Below, in pieces: positions 37,201 to 51,429 of a DNA stretch of 64,000 nucleotides. The translations under genes were made by a program, and so were the position numbers. The notes under the pieces are model-generated. The model had not been told where the DNA came from, made no database searches, and worked only from the letters and a program-made list of their open reading frames with translations. Source of the DNA: Phaseolus vulgaris (Eukaryota; Streptophyta; Magnoliopsida; Fabales; Fabaceae); contig NC_023758.2 in assembly GCF_000499845.2 (NCBI RefSeq), forward strand, positions 36,306,608-36,370,607, read 5' to 3'. Each line of letters opens with the position of its first letter. Positions within the stretch are counted from its first letter, which is position 1.

Positions 37201-39500
37201 CTTCGTTTTTGAGCTATCGGTCTTGCTTCTCGGCAAACAGATAATTTGTGAGAAATGATGTTATGATCAATTCCCGGTATGTCTGATGCCTTCCAGGCGA
37301 ACAAATCTTTGTTCATTCTTATTACTGCCACTAAGTCATCAATTATTTCTTCGGGCATATTACCCCCAACATATGTACATTGCGTTTCATCTTCGCCTAA
37401 TTGAACCGATGTAATTTCTTCTCTTGGCTCTATCCTTTCATCATCATTCATTCTGGGATCCAAGTCCACCATTGCAACCATGTTTCTTGCTTCCATACTT
37501 CCGGTCGCCACTCTCGGCTCTTGGACCATCTTCAATCCGGTCGCATAACACTCTTTGGCTGCTTTTTGATCGACATATATGGTTGCTATGTCTCCCCGTT
37601 CAGTTGGAAATTTCTTTGCCAAATGTGGCGTCGACACTATAGCTCCCAACTTATTCAACGAAGATCTTCCTAACAAGGCATTATAAGAAGTACGAGTATC
37701 TACCACCAGGTATCTGATTGTAATTGTTTTCGTTGCATTTCCTCTACCAAAGGTTGTCGGCAAATCAATATATCCTTTGGTGTCAACCTTTTCACCTGAA
37801 AACCCAATTATTTGCTCCTTCAAAAGAACCATGTCTTGTTCTTTCAAATGTAATTTTTTGAAGGTTTCCCAGAACAGAATATCGACTGAGCTCCCTTGAT
37901 CTACTAGAGTTTTCATGACCGCGTACCTGGCAATTTCAATTGTTATCACCATTGGGTCTCGTTGATCAGGATCAATATCTTGGAAATCTTCATCAGTAAA
38001 TAACATAGGTGGCAAACTTCTTCTTTTGAAAACATAATTCACGGTCATGGTACCTCTCAAATATTTCTTTCCTATCGTATTATATGTTTCCTTTTCCGGA
38101 AAGCCTCCAGAGATGGTATTAATGAACCCCCTGACTGGCCTTCCCAAACTGCGTTGTCGGCTCCTTCTCTCTTGAGAATGGAGGTGGCTTCCTCCACTTC
38201 TTATATCTCTTTTTTCATCTCTTCCTCCTCTTCTCTCCTTTCGATCGTTTTGTATATCATTCGTTCTTCCAAATTTTTCTCCTCTACTCCTGACATCTTG
38301 TTCTGGACTTTGACTAGCCTTCATTCTTCCGACTCTAACAAAGCGTTTTAATTGCCCTGTCTGGATCAACTCTTCAATTCGGTCTTTCAGCGCTATGCAT
38401 TCTTCAGTGTGATGGCCATGATTTTTATGGTACTGGCAACGTTTGTTGTGGTCAGCTCGATCTGGGGTTCGTGCTTTCCTTGGTGGCGGTATTACTTCAG
38501 TTGCCATCGCCTCTTGAAGTATTCGGGTCCGAGTTGTGCTCAATGGTGTGTATTGTTGAAACTTTCGGCCACGGGGTTCCTCTCTGAAACGTCTGCTTTG
38601 ATATCCTGCCTCTCTTTCATTTGTTTTCTTCTCGTTCTTCACGTCCATCCTTGCCTGATTCCTAAAGTCCCTTAACTCCTCCATCTGCATGAACTTTGCT
38701 GCACGCCGTCTTAATTCATCAAGGCTTACGGCTGGTTTTTTGCATAAGCTATCGGCAAATGGTCCCGGTCTCAAGGCAGTTATCATATGATGCATAGAAA
38801 CTTCCGGACTGAGGTTTCTAATACTTAAAGCCATCCTTCCAAAGCGTTCCATAAAAGCTCGCAGTGACTCATTCTGTTCTTGTCTTATGTTTACGAGAGC
38901 TATAGATGTTAAGTGATGTGGTCTACTTGTAGCGAATTGAGCTCCAAACTTTTCTATCAAAGTGTCAAAACAATCAACAGATAAGGGTGGTAGCCGGGTA
39001 AACCAGCTCAGAGCTGCTCCTTTCAAGGTAGTTGGGAAAACCCTACATAGAATGGCGTCGTTCCACGTGTACAGACTTATTTGAGTTGTGTATATTGCAA
39101 CATGTTCATCTGGATCTGTGCTCCCATCATACTTCTCTATTGTTAGACTCTTCCAATTGTCAGGTAATGGGGTCTCTATTATAGTCTCAGAAAACGGGTG
39201 TCTTCTGGCTGGCGTTTCCACAGCGACACCGGAAGTCTCAGGTATCTTCCTTTGTGTAACCCCGAAACTCTCTTCCTTGTTCTCTCTTTCATTAACGAAG
39301 TTTCTCGGGGAAGTATTTAACACTGTTTCTCCATTCAATCTTTGTCTCATGTAAGCATTCTCAGCTCTCAACATGCTCAACTCCTCTTCATTACTCTTCT
39401 TCAGTGTCTCAAATTCCTCTTGCAATTGTATTAACATGGCCATAGTCATGGCGTTCTGACAATCTTCTTGTTCTCTAGAATGTTCTCCTCTTTCGCTCAT
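34239..39500 (-). CDS. Tat gag-pol polyprotein, interrupted by one in-frame stop
   Basis: One frame runs from the ATG at 39500 to a stop ending at 34239, broken only by TAA at 36266-36264. Order: coiled-coil N-terminus; retrotransposon gag domain (NWKSLTIEKYDGSTDPDEH onward); a zinc-knuckle-like CQYHKNHGHHTEEC; aspartic protease (LVDQGSSVDILF); reverse transcriptase with FLDAYSGYNQIQM and the catalytic YVDD at about 36750; RNase H, in which the stop falls just before QKPIYFVSRVLQ; a second RNase H (IVFVDGSSSKKGSGAG); integrase with an HHCC finger (CKKCQEF) and DDE residues in GMDILGPF, ITDNGRQF and QAESANK. The open frame extends 57 codons upstream of 39500 into the LTR, but the first plausible gag start is MSERGEHS. 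The stop should remove RNase H and integrase unless it is read through. Confidence 0.93.
36264..36266 (-). other. Premature stop codon in Tat pol
   Basis: TAA (plus-strand TTA) is followed directly by CAA in the same frame, which stays open for another 668 codons. It is the only lesion in the polyprotein. A single C to T or G to T change would create it. Confidence 0.9.
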
Positions 39501-39512
39501 TTTGTTTCTCGA

Positions 39513-39529
39513 CCCCACGGTGGGCGCCA
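39513..39529 (-). other. Primer-binding site of the Tat element
   Basis: On the minus strand TGGCGCCCACCGTGGGG starts three bases inside the 5' LTR. This is the common PBS text of plant Tat/Athila-type elements. Confidence 0.85.
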
Positions 39530-39532
39530 AAA

Positions 39533-40084
39533 TGTTCTTACAAGGACCTAGAAACAAACTCCCTTCGCCTTCCACCCGTTGACCTCTCGGCCTTCGCTTC
39601 CGGACTCCCTTCTCGGTGTGATCTTTCGGCTTATTTGTTCTTGGTTTGTATTTGGTTCGAAAATCTTTCACGTTTTATTGAATTGCTTGACGGACACTTC
39701 CCGGTCAACTTTAATTTACTCCATTTGATCTTTCGGTTTTTGGTCTCGGCTTCCTCTCACAGATGGGTGTGCGTACCTGAAAGGTGCTCCGATGCCAAAG
39801 TTAGATTCAGTTTTACAAGATATTAGAATGAATTCAACCCCCTTACCTCTCAGGATGACCCTCTATTTATACTACTCTTTTATTGGGCCCAGAAGTTATT
39901 TGGGCCTTTTCTCTTTGTATTAAACATTTACTACACACACCTACATATTTGGGCCCAGTTTCATGGGCTTTTGCTTAATAATAATTTCCATTCTATTTTA
40001 TTTCTTTCGTTATTTAGTTTACTTTCGGGTTGAGCTCTCGGCTTAGTACACATTCCTTTCGGTCCAATCTCTCGGCCCAGTACA
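39533..40084 (-). repeat. 5' LTR of the Tat element (element orientation)
   Basis: The second 552-bp LTR, next to the PBS. It has a TATA-like TATAAATA on the minus strand at 39864-39871. Transcription from it would run away from the tubulin gene. It borders the target duplication CTTAG at 40085-40089. Confidence 0.95.
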
Positions 40085-40089
40085 CTTAG

Positions 40090-40468
40090 TTATATAATGA
40101 TTGTTTTTCACTTGGCTTGTAAATGATGTATATGTATTATTTGAATACGATGAGATTAAAGAATATAGGAAGAAAAAGATATGCCGTATTTGATTCTCTT
40201 AATAAAATTTGAATTAATAAATAAAAGTTATTTGTAGGAAGAAAATAATTGAGATGAGGTGGTTGTATAGGAATTGACAGAGGAAGAAGGTCGAAAAATA
40301 GAAGAGAGAAAGGAGAGAAGTAACTGCCACACGTATAGAGAGAGAGAGGGAAGTCCTTGAAATTGTGTCCACGAATGAGCAAGAAAGAAGGGAAGAAGAA
40401 AAGATAAAAGGCAAAAGAGGGTAGTTGAATCTCCCCCTCCCTTCTCCCACACTTTCCCTACAAACAAA
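40090..40468 (+). promoter_or_regulatory. Remaining beta-tubulin upstream region
   Basis: Only about 380 bp of sequence separates the young Tat insertion from the tubulin start codon. It holds GA-rich stretches (AGAGAGAGAGAGGG at about 40337) and a C/T-rich leader (CTCCCCCTCCCTTCTCCC at about 40430) typical of plant 5' UTRs. The transcription start was not determined. Confidence 0.5.
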
Positions 40469-42151
<1,683 letters not shown>

Positions 42152-42683
42152 GGCGTCTTTCAGTTGTGAAGATTGCTTAGTGTGCATGGATGGATTTAAA
42201 TTGTGAAGCAGTAAGCTAAAACATTGTTTGTTGTTTGTATAAATTCAGGGTCGTTGTTTAACCTGGGTTTTGTTGATTTAAGACCTCTGTTATTTATTAA
42301 GTCATCGGATGTTTTACCGGTGGGTAGAAAAGTATGCACATTAACGTCTGCAGTTCTCGTATTTATATTCCCTTTACCTTTTCTATCGCCATGATGAGTA
42401 TCATTGCTTGCCTTTCAACTAATTCATTATTTTACTATGTTACCCCAAGACCTCAGAGTGGGAGGTTTCAATTTTTTCTAGCTTACACATTGACTTGTGT
42501 CAGTGTTGTGAAGTATGTGAAAGAAATTATGTGAGATATTCGTAAAAGAGTCTTCATACATAAAAAAAAGTGTTACAATCGAAAAATATTTTTTTAAATT
42601 AATCTATTTTTTATATTGATCAAATTATAATTATAATGTAATATATTTCAAAATATGAAATTGTAAAAAGTAACATTTTCCTT

Positions 42684-42714
<31 letters not shown>

Positions 42715-44282
42715 TGCAAATGTTAGGTACATTAATTTAAAGTTAAAGATATATTTTGGTAATTCTAATATTATATAATTTATCGTATGATATTAATTGT
42801 CTTTATGTATCACATCAATTGTTTTACATTTATTTTATTTTATTTTATTTTAATGATGAGTAAAATTCTTACATTGATTTTTTTTCAAGACAAATACTTA
42901 CACTTTAAAGTTTGATTTTTTTTTCCTTCAAAAAAAGGTCCAAAATACACAAACTTCATTACAATATTTGATCTTACCTTACGATTTTCTTAGTTAGGGA
43001 AAATAGGATTTAATTTATCTTTATGTAAAGGGTTAATTAACTTGTTGATGTATATATAACTTGTTGCAAGCTTTGTGAAGAATTATAAGTTATGGAAGAT
43101 GTTTCAAACCGTCTTAGGTACGTATGCTATTAAAGATTTGAGAAATAATTGTAAGATAATAAAATCTTGAAATTTTCACCATTGATCTTGAACCATGTTA
43201 AATAACATAAGTTATAAATTAATTAACTTTTTTTCTACTTTAATACATTTTAAATCTTTCTTAATGAGTTTAGCACGGGTACATAAGGATTTTTTTAAGA
43301 AAAATGCATAAAGATACTTTCTAAATTATGCAATAAAAAGATGTTGTTTGAATTTAAGGTTCAAACTCAACCGTGAATATTTTTTTTTTTCCCTACTCCA
43401 AAAAGACTATTTTACGATGGGGGAAGAGTTTACAATGAAAATATATATTATTTTTTATATAAGTCATCTACCTATAATTTCAAAGATCGAAGGCTTTTTC
43501 ATTATCTCATACACGTCAGACTCTTTTTTTTATATATATTAAAAACCCTTTATTTTTATGAAGAGTTTCCTTGTATATATGTATAAAATGAACTATTGAA
43601 GGTTGCGTGTTTCAGAGTATTTTGAGTCAGTTTTTTTAGAGGTTCGTTACTTTATTGAGTCAGTTTTTTTAAAGGTTCGTTATTTTTTTGCTGATAACCT
43701 CTATTTTGTATTTTAAGGAGTTAGTGAAATCAAACTTTTTGTTTCCAAGATGTCTTTTACTTGTGTAATTAACCTGTGCATTGTACGGAAAAATGAAGGT
43801 ATTAATGAGTTATGAATTATTATTAATATATTAATAAATAAAGAGATTACTTTAATTTGTGTCAGGTGAATAATTAGGTCTTATTTCTTCTAACAAACAC
43901 GCATGAATTTTCTTATAACGTCACGTGTAGAAGTTTTTGCTGTTAAAAAAATTGTAGAATAAATAAGTTCCTCGAAAAAACAAATATTCGTTAGAAACCA
44001 AAAATATATTACACATAAACATTAGTCATGATTGTCCACATAAATTCAAATTAAAGAAACTGTTCGTTTTCATCAAGGCTTAAATATTTTACTGATTTTA
44101 AAAATTATTAAGATATACATTCATTAATATCATTTTTCGCAATGACGATGACTCTAATGTGTTGAGATGACTAGTGATCATTTGTCTCAAAAGTAAGCTG
44201 ATCGTGTTTCTGAAGTGAATGTTTCTTTCGCTTCCAAATTTTACATAACTTTTTAGGAAGATCTCTAATAAGAACTTTACAT
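42152..44282. other. Tubulin 3' UTR and AT-rich spacer
   Basis: No gene is seen. It includes a (TA)13 run at 42684-42709. It also has a 33-bp tandem duplication at 43622-43683 (TTGAGTCAGTTTTTTTA[G/A]AGGTTCGTTA twice). Otherwise it is poly-T and poly-A-rich anonymous DNA. Confidence 0.6.
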
Positions 44283-44821
44283 TTAACTTGTTCGTTTGAA
44301 TATTGAAGTAGAGAGGGTTACTATAAAATGCACCACAAAATTAAAGGTTAGTGGGTTCCGACCTTCAATGTTCCTAAAGAACTTTATCACAGTATCATCG
44401 TACAATGGACGCTTAAATACTGTTATATGAAAATTGTCTTCCCCCACGTAACGGAACAGGATGTCATGAAATCCTTCCAAGGCATACAGCTTACGCAGTT
44501 CATCCCAATCATTAATAATCATCGGATAACGCAGGTCCATATTGTAAAATACCTTAAGTAAATTTCCTCTATGATAAATAAGAATCCATACAGGACCCAG
44601 TTCTCTATCAAATATTATTGCAAACCCACGGTCCACAAGACCTTCAAACTTGTACAGTGAATGATTAAAAGGTTAAAAGTATTAGGAATCAATAAAATAT
44701 TAAAAGCTATGCATAATATAAAGGAAGTGAAAATAAAACATACATCCTTGCATTCTATGGTTGTCTTGAACGTACCCACTGTATCACGGCTTACAATGTC
44801 AGTTGGGTCTGAGTTCTTCAT
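44283..44821 (-). pseudogene. B3-domain-like coding fragment, two possible exons
   Basis: A minus-strand start at 44821 gives MKNSDPTDIVSRDTVGTF and more, up to a GTATGT donor. A second frame then runs from about 44640 to 44283. It contains VDRGFAIIFDRELGPVWILI and WDELRKLYALEGFHDILFRY followed by VGEDNFHITVF. The W..L...Y.L..G..L.F.Y.G...F.I.VF spacing resembles the C-terminal half of a plant B3 DNA-binding domain. It is short (about 140 aa) and lies next to an En/Spm-type relic, so it may be a captured or decayed gene piece. It could also be a small real B3-like gene. Not certain. Confidence 0.4.
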
Positions 44822-45340
44822 TTTGTTGGTTTACAACTTAAGAAAGAACTAAAGTAAACAAAGGTTTACAAAGGAAGAAAATATACAAAGGGGAGGAGAT
44901 GGTAGAAGTTCACAATCTGGATATCCAACAACATGACAAGTTCATCAATACAAAATCATATGACAACAAAGGAAATACATAAAAACAACATAAGCAAATA
45001 CTTTTGAAATCAACAGTAAAAGTAAGAATGCAACACATTTTAATGTAGTAGTAGATGATGCCTCCATAAATAAAACAATAGGTTAAAAAGAAACATAAGC
45101 ATAATAAAATTAACTAAAATATAAAGAAGAACGAAAATCAGCAAATAATGTAATTCATTGTCTTCATACTCTTCATTGACTTCAAGCTGCAAAAAAAAAT
45201 ATAAATATATACTAATTAAATCTAATTCAAACAAAATAAGGATAACAACTACCAAAATATAATTGTATAAATAATCAATAACATGTCTTAATCAAATCCA
45301 TTAAACTTTGATGTAACACTAGACATTTGCATGTATGTGT

Positions 45341-46120
45341 TTACAACACAAAATTAGGAGTACCACATATTACAATCCATATCATTAAACTTATTAACAT
45401 GATTGAAATTCCAATATGATTATGTATGTGTTTATATCTCCATGATTCAAGCAGGAAAAAAAAAACAACTAAACTTAAGGATAAAACAGTAACTTCTAAA
45501 TGTACTCCTCCAACATTACAAATCAAAGCAATTTCATGTGTAACTTGAAAACATTTCTCAAAATCCAGTAAACAATTTTCAATTATATACACCTGCTCAT
45601 AATGAGGATCATGGGTGGATGCAGATGAATGTAGCCCCACTCCACCACTTTCTTTAGTTAAAACACGTGTCATCATATTATTTATGTCATCCTCTTCTAA
45701 ATCTGGATTTTGCTACTTTACCACAAATTTTACCATTTCCTCTAGAACTTCAATTTTCTTCGTCATGTCACTCACTTCATTTGCATGTTCATTTCTTATA
45801 GTAGCAATTTCTTCATTCTTTTTAAATGTTGATGATGTCATAGTCTTTCCATAACACCGTACTCTCCCAGGTTTCTCTTTCCCAAATATTGATTGAAATG
45901 CTTGTTCCGCAGATTCACTTGAGTTTTCAATAGAACCTTGAAGCTTAGTCTAATAAAAGAGAATGAATTTTATTTATTAAAAATAATATATTTATATGAA
46001 CTTCATAAATAATTTGTAAACTTACAATGATATTATATATTTCTTCATCCATTTCTTTTTCTCTTCGGTTTTCTCAACGTTGACGAGTTGTAATAAACAT
46101 TTAAGTTTGGATAACTTTTT
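45341..46120 (-). pseudogene. En/Spm (CACTA) Ptta-type transposase relic
   Basis: On the minus strand, EKEMDEEIYNII is followed by a plausible intron (46030-45950). Then come TKLQGSIENSSESAEQAFQS, IFGKEKPGRVRCYGKTMTSS and a coiled-coil-like tail (EEIATIRNEHANEVSDMTKK). One stop precedes QNPDLEEDDINNMMTRVLTK. AF..I.G.E.PGRVR.YG is the hallmark of the C-terminal part of plant Ptta/En/Spm transposases (Transposase_24), from recall. The N-terminal part is absent and the frame has a stop. CACTA terminal repeats were not found. Confidence 0.6.
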
Positions 46121-47698
46121 CTTCTACCTTTTTTTTGGCACACTATAACAATTATATATTAAAAACTAATAACAAAAAATTAATAGGATATTTTTGAATT
46201 GTATTAAAAATATTAAAACATAATTAGAAGTAACTTATGAATTCTAACAAAATTGGTTAATATACATAAAAAGTTAACATATCAATAGATCAATGTTACT
46301 CTTATACCAACTTACTAAAACAAAAATAATACATATAAAAAAATCTAGAAAAATAATACTGTATATACCCGACCCTTATATTTTACCAATACAAAATATT
46401 TTTCATAATGCACACCAATAAAATTTCAAAAAAATATATAAACTGGATAAGCGTGAATACGAAGCAAAATACCTTACAGTACAACATAATAATATTATAA
46501 GTATTAATATAATAAAAATAGTAATATTGTAATTTCAGAAGAGAAATTAGTTCCTATCTTATCCTAACCTTAATATTTTAAAATTTCAAATGACTAAACC
46601 AGTAGAAAAATAACAACATAAATAAGTGATATATAAGTCCTAAAACTAAATTAACAAGTCATAAGATTAAATAGAAGAAAACATAATCATTAATCGTTAA
46701 TTTAATGATTAACCATAATAACAAAAACTTAACATTATTGAAGAGTTTCTTGGATCTAGTAATATTATGATAAAATAAAGTGTAGATATATAAAAGCAAA
46801 TTATAATTAAATAATAGAAGAAAGTTACTAAACCATTTGCTGATACCATAAAACCATTTTCTGATATAATTGGTAAGAAGCAAATATAGTGCTGTAATGC
46901 TACTGTCAGTGTCAAGCTGCAGCGAAGCAAAAAGCGACAGGGACTTTGTTTATATTCATAAAGCAACAACACACACTTTTAGCCACTACCAAAATAGCTT
47001 CGATTTATGGTTACTTTCCGCATATTTTAAAAGGCCTATATTTAAATATTTTTTTTTTACAAAATCAATTAATTAATTTTATTACTAACTTCACAATAAC
47101 CATTGGAAATTTAATTAATGTAGCATATAGTATTACAGCTCAGCGTTGAATAAAATAATACAGACTAATAATATTAGCAGTGGATGTATGATTTATTTTT
47201 ACCTTAATTAAATTTGAAGCATTTTAAATAACTTTAATTAAGTTCTTATCACTTAATTTAGTTTTCATTACAAACTTTTATTATATTGAATGTTTAAAAT
47301 ATTTTTGAATTAATAATTTTTGTTATTTGAATTTTGTTCCTGTTAATTGTGTGGATATTTAAGAAGAAGGATGATGCGTTGGCAATGGTGGAAACCGGAG
47401 ACGGAAAATCGGAGTAGTTTTCTATTCTGAGAGAGAAAGCGTTAACGGCTAGAAGAGAAGGAAGAGTAAAGATAAAATGGAGGTTGAAATTCCGTTCCCA
47501 TTCCGCTGAATAATACATCACATCCTTTTCCAACTCCCTCTCCTGTGCGCAGAGGGAGCTCCTCGGATCTCACGTCTCTATCTTTCTGTCGTCTCTCTCT
47601 CTGCACTGTTCGTTCCCTCCACTCTTTCATTTTCCAGATCTGCATTTCATTTCCATTTTCATTTTCATTTTCATCTCTTTCCTTCTTTCAGCACCAAG
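46121..47698. other. AT-rich spacer and fatty acid hydroxylase 5' region
   Basis: No gene is supported. From about 47540 the text becomes C/T-rich (TCTGTCGTCTCTCTCTCTGC, CATTTTCATTTTCATTTTCATC), typical of the plant 5' UTR that leads into the start codon at 47699. Confidence 0.5.
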
Positions 47699-50210
47699 AT
47701 GGTTGCCCAGAAATTCCTCGTGGATTTGAACAAGCCTCTTGTGTCCCAGGTAAACCCAATAACGTCCTTTTCAATCTGCATTCATTTTCAGGAATTGCCA
47801 CGTCTCTTTACTTTTTGTTTCGCTCGCAGGTTGGCCATCTCGGAGAAGACTATGATGAGTGGGTTCACGAACCTATCGTAAGCAAGGAAGGCCCTCGCTT
47901 TTTCCAAAGCGATTTTCTGGAGGTACGCACATTCCTATCCATCGTCAATTTTTTATTTATCAGATTATCACATTCAATCGAGTCTTAGGTTAACTAACGT
48001 TGTCGTGTCTCTTCATTGGGACAGTTGTTCACGCGCACTGCATGGTGGGTCATTCCAACCGTTTGGGTGCCTGTTGCGAGTTGGTTCATTTCCAATTCTG
48101 CTAAATCAGGTCTCCCTTCTCAACATGTGGCTCCTTTCGTCCTTCTTGGAATCTTCGTCTGGACTTTGGCGGAATACACCTTGCACCGATTCCTCTTTCA
48201 TATTAAAACCAAGAGCTATTGGTATGATTTCTTTCTTTCTTTCTTTCTCTTCTCTGTATACATGTGATCGGTAAAATCTATATGCATGAGATTGATTACT
48301 TGTTTTTATAATATTGCTTCAGGGGAAACACCTTTCATTATCTTCTCCATGGCTGCCACCACAAGCACCCCATGGATAGCTTTAGACTTGTTTTCCCCCC
48401 TGTTGCAGCCGCTATATTAGCTCTCCCGGTATTTCTTTTCTTACCTAATGTACAAAAAATAATGCATTTCAATGCATTCATAGTTGTTACTACCATGGTT
48501 TGAAATTACGGTTTTGTTTTGGTTCAAATGCGGCTTAATTGTGCAATTGACCTTTATACCTTATAAGGGAATCTAATGATTGCCCCTCACCCTGTCATGT
48601 AGGATCCGGATTTTTAAAGTAAGAAATTCAGTCTTGAGGATAAAGTATATATAATTTCAGATGTTTATAAGTATATCAACAGTCTACATTAGGCGCCAAC
48701 AATGAATACCGTTTGTTGATTTTCTCTTCAACTACTTAGATTCCTGAATTAAATGGAGTTAGATCCTATGATCTAGATAAAATTATTGTTATGAGAAACT
48801 CTGTTTTAATGTATATAAAAAGTTTCACTTGTTTTGCTGCATACAAAAAAGTTGCCAATTAATTCATCATAGCTCCAGCGTTATAATTATGGTTTCAAAA
48901 ACCTTGTTATAGATGCAATGCAATCAAATTCATTAATGCAAATATTGAAGCATTCGGTTAATGCTGTGAAATATTGTATTTGTTTGCATACTAGTAATAT
49001 GTTTTTGCGTTAAAGTCTGTTAATTTCAGTTTTTTATTCCTGGAAGGAAATGTTATTAGAGAAGGTAAATGTAAGGATCAAATTTAATATCTTGAGAATT
49101 TAAAATGCATTCAATACTTTGGTCACTAAGAAAATAGAAGAATTAGTGGGAGGATTTTGTAGAAAGGTATTGAATTGTTCCCATCATAAAATGAAATCCC
49201 AAAGTCATTAGCCTTATCAACAAATAGTTTGAGCTTCTGAAACTACATCTTTATACCGGTGATCATCTTCTGGTTGGCTTTGTTGATGTCACAAGGGAAA
49301 ACACCTCACCGTCTGAAACAGAGTATGCAGATTTCCTCTGAAATCGGCCAGAAAACCTTTTTTAGAATTGTGTGAAAATGATTGGTTGGTATGAAGATGT
49401 TGGTGGAATTTAGAGATACCACTATCCTATGCCCATACTTTTCTAGCTGAACTTGATAAGCTGTTCGATGAATTGATTTTGTTGCTTTTGTCTCCGTTCA
49501 GATCTGGAACTTAGTGAAGCTTGTATGCCCCCCTTCAATTGCTCCTGCCGTGTTTGGAGGTATTTTGTTGGGCTATGTGATGTATGATTGCACTCATTAC
49601 TACTTGCACCATGGTCAGCCAAAGTCTGAAGTTCCCAAAAGTCTCAAGGTAAAAGCACTTCCCCTCCTTTAGCTGTTAAATTGCAGTGTCTAATGTGCTA
49701 GTGGCAATCTTGTCAATGAATAAAACTGGGGCAGTTTACCGATGCATTAGTTCATCAAAAGTTGGCCTTAGTATTTTTAATTCGATTAGAAATTGAAGGA
49801 CAATAAATTCATGTACTGTGAATGTTGAGACATTCATTTTCATTTTTAGTTAGCCTCTTAAACTGAGCATAAAACATGATAGTATTCTTCTCTCTCCAAT
49901 CTTCTAATGATTTGGATCGTCTGATTTCTTCTGGAACAAGATTGTTCCTCAGAGCATGATAAGCATGTTTGCCTCTTTCTTTTTTGTCATGACATTGATT
50001 TTCTTGTTACTTATGATGTATTGGCAGCTATCTAAATTTACAAGCCAGGAAAAGACATATGATAATTCCTTCATTATTTTGCAGAAATATCACTTAAATC
50101 ATCATTATCGTCTCCAGAACTATGGCTTTGGGATCACTTCACCCCTGTGGGATAAAGTTTTTGGAACGGTTCCTCCTCCTCAATCAAAGGGTGAAGCGAA
50201 ACGTAGATAA
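47699..50210 (+). CDS. FAH: Fatty acid 2-hydroxylase (FAH-type), 6 exons
   Basis: This di-iron enzyme adds a 2-hydroxyl group to the very-long-chain fatty acids of ceramides in the ER membrane. Exons are 47699-47749, 47830-47922, 48025-48221, 48323-48428, 49502-49648 and 50085-50210, giving 239 aa with consistent phases. Histidine boxes: HRFLFH; HYLLHGCHHKHP; HYYLHH; YHLNHHYR. Hydrophobic segments flank the boxes (about VAPFVLLGIFVWTLAEY and APAVFGGILLGYVMYDC). Yeast and animal enzymes carry an N-terminal cytochrome b5 domain. Plant ones lack it and use separate cytochrome b5, and this protein fits the plant type. It ends in basic residues (KGEAKRR). Intact. Confidence 0.96.
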
Positions 50211-51420
50211 TTGACTGCCATGATTGCATTTGTTCATTGGTTAAGGATAGTGTATAATCCGGAGCTTCAAACGAGATATGTTGATAATTCATAATTCATG
50301 TCTTGATTGTTTAATTATCTTGCTCCTATATTGATGTTTCGAAGGGTTAACGTGCTACCATCTTGTATGAAACAATATTAAAATCCGAAAATGTATCATA
50401 TTTTTGGCATAAAACTCGCCTCCGTCTTCGCAGTTCTTTATGTTGCAACTTTACTTTCCGTGTGAATCATTTGCTGGGATGCCTTGTTTTGTACCTTAAC
50501 TTCTAATATCAAAGAAATCAACATAGACAACAAAATGATAGGTCTTCACACTTAAGTATGACACTATCTTATAGTTTCACCCGTTTTAGCATTTTTTCTT
50601 TTCTTTTTATAAAATAATTAACTTCAACTTCATTTTTAATATGCTTTTATGTCTATAAATAGTTGCTTTTAAATTTTATTTGGTACGTTATATTTTTTTC
50701 TCAATTCTTAATTATTTTTTCAATTAATTTCTATTTAAATTTAATGTTTTTCATTATAATATGAATTATTGATTTGATTTAATAACTTTAACTATTTTTA
50801 TTTCTTTTATAATTTTGACTAATTTTCCTATTTTTAGTTGATATTTTAAACTTTACCTAAATATTTGCAAGCACAAATATTAGCATTGTTAACCTTATGG
50901 AAAAGAAATGAAGGATGTGAGATGGAAAATGACTCACTGATTGATTATATAGTCAAGATTCAAGAGAATGGACGGAAGGTCAAAATCCAATAAATATTAA
51001 AAATTTATATAAAATATTTATATTTTTTTAAATGATAAAAAAACATTTAAATTTAAAATTACAAAATAATAATCATTAATTTCATATATAATCTTGATGA
51101 GTTTATAATAAAAATTGGTATATTTTTTTAACCATATTTATTTTATAAAGGGTATTACGAACTACATTTAAATAAATAAATTAAATTTGAATAAATTATG
51201 ATACTCACTCAATTATATTTCAGGACAATAATAATCCACAATCATTAAAGGATAATTAATTTTTTTATAGATGGAAAATAGAAGAAGAAAAATATTACAT
51301 TCCATGGTGGATTAGGGATGAAGATTTGTGAGTATTTAAGGGGATGGATTTATGAGAAGTTAGAAGAAAGTGATGTCGTTTAAATTAAAAAAAAATTACA
51401 ATAATTTGTGAGGAAAATTT
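50211..51420. other. FAH 3' UTR and AT-rich spacer
   Basis: No coding frame. It is probably 3' UTR to about 50400, then anonymous AT-rich sequence up to a copia remnant. Confidence 0.5.
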
Positions 51421-51429
51421 ATTAAAATT

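Larger units (their letters stand above)
30421..40084 (-). mobile_element. Near-intact Ty3/gypsy (Tat-type) LTR retrotransposon
   Basis: The element is 9664 bp with 552-bp LTRs at both ends (30421-30972 and 39533-40084), both TG...CA. It is flanked by the target duplication CTTAG (30416-30420 and 40085-40089). Read on the minus strand the order is 5' LTR, PBS, gag-protease-RT-RNase H, a second RNase H, integrase, tandem-repeat array, an antisense accessory gene, PPT and 3' LTR. The extra RNase H (VDGSSSKKGSGAGIVLEG ... NNQAKYEALIAGL) and the long 3' region with an antisense gene place it in the Tat group, from knowledge of that group. The LTRs differ at about two positions in 552, so the insertion is recent. 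One stop codon in pol is the only coding lesion seen. Confidence 0.95.
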
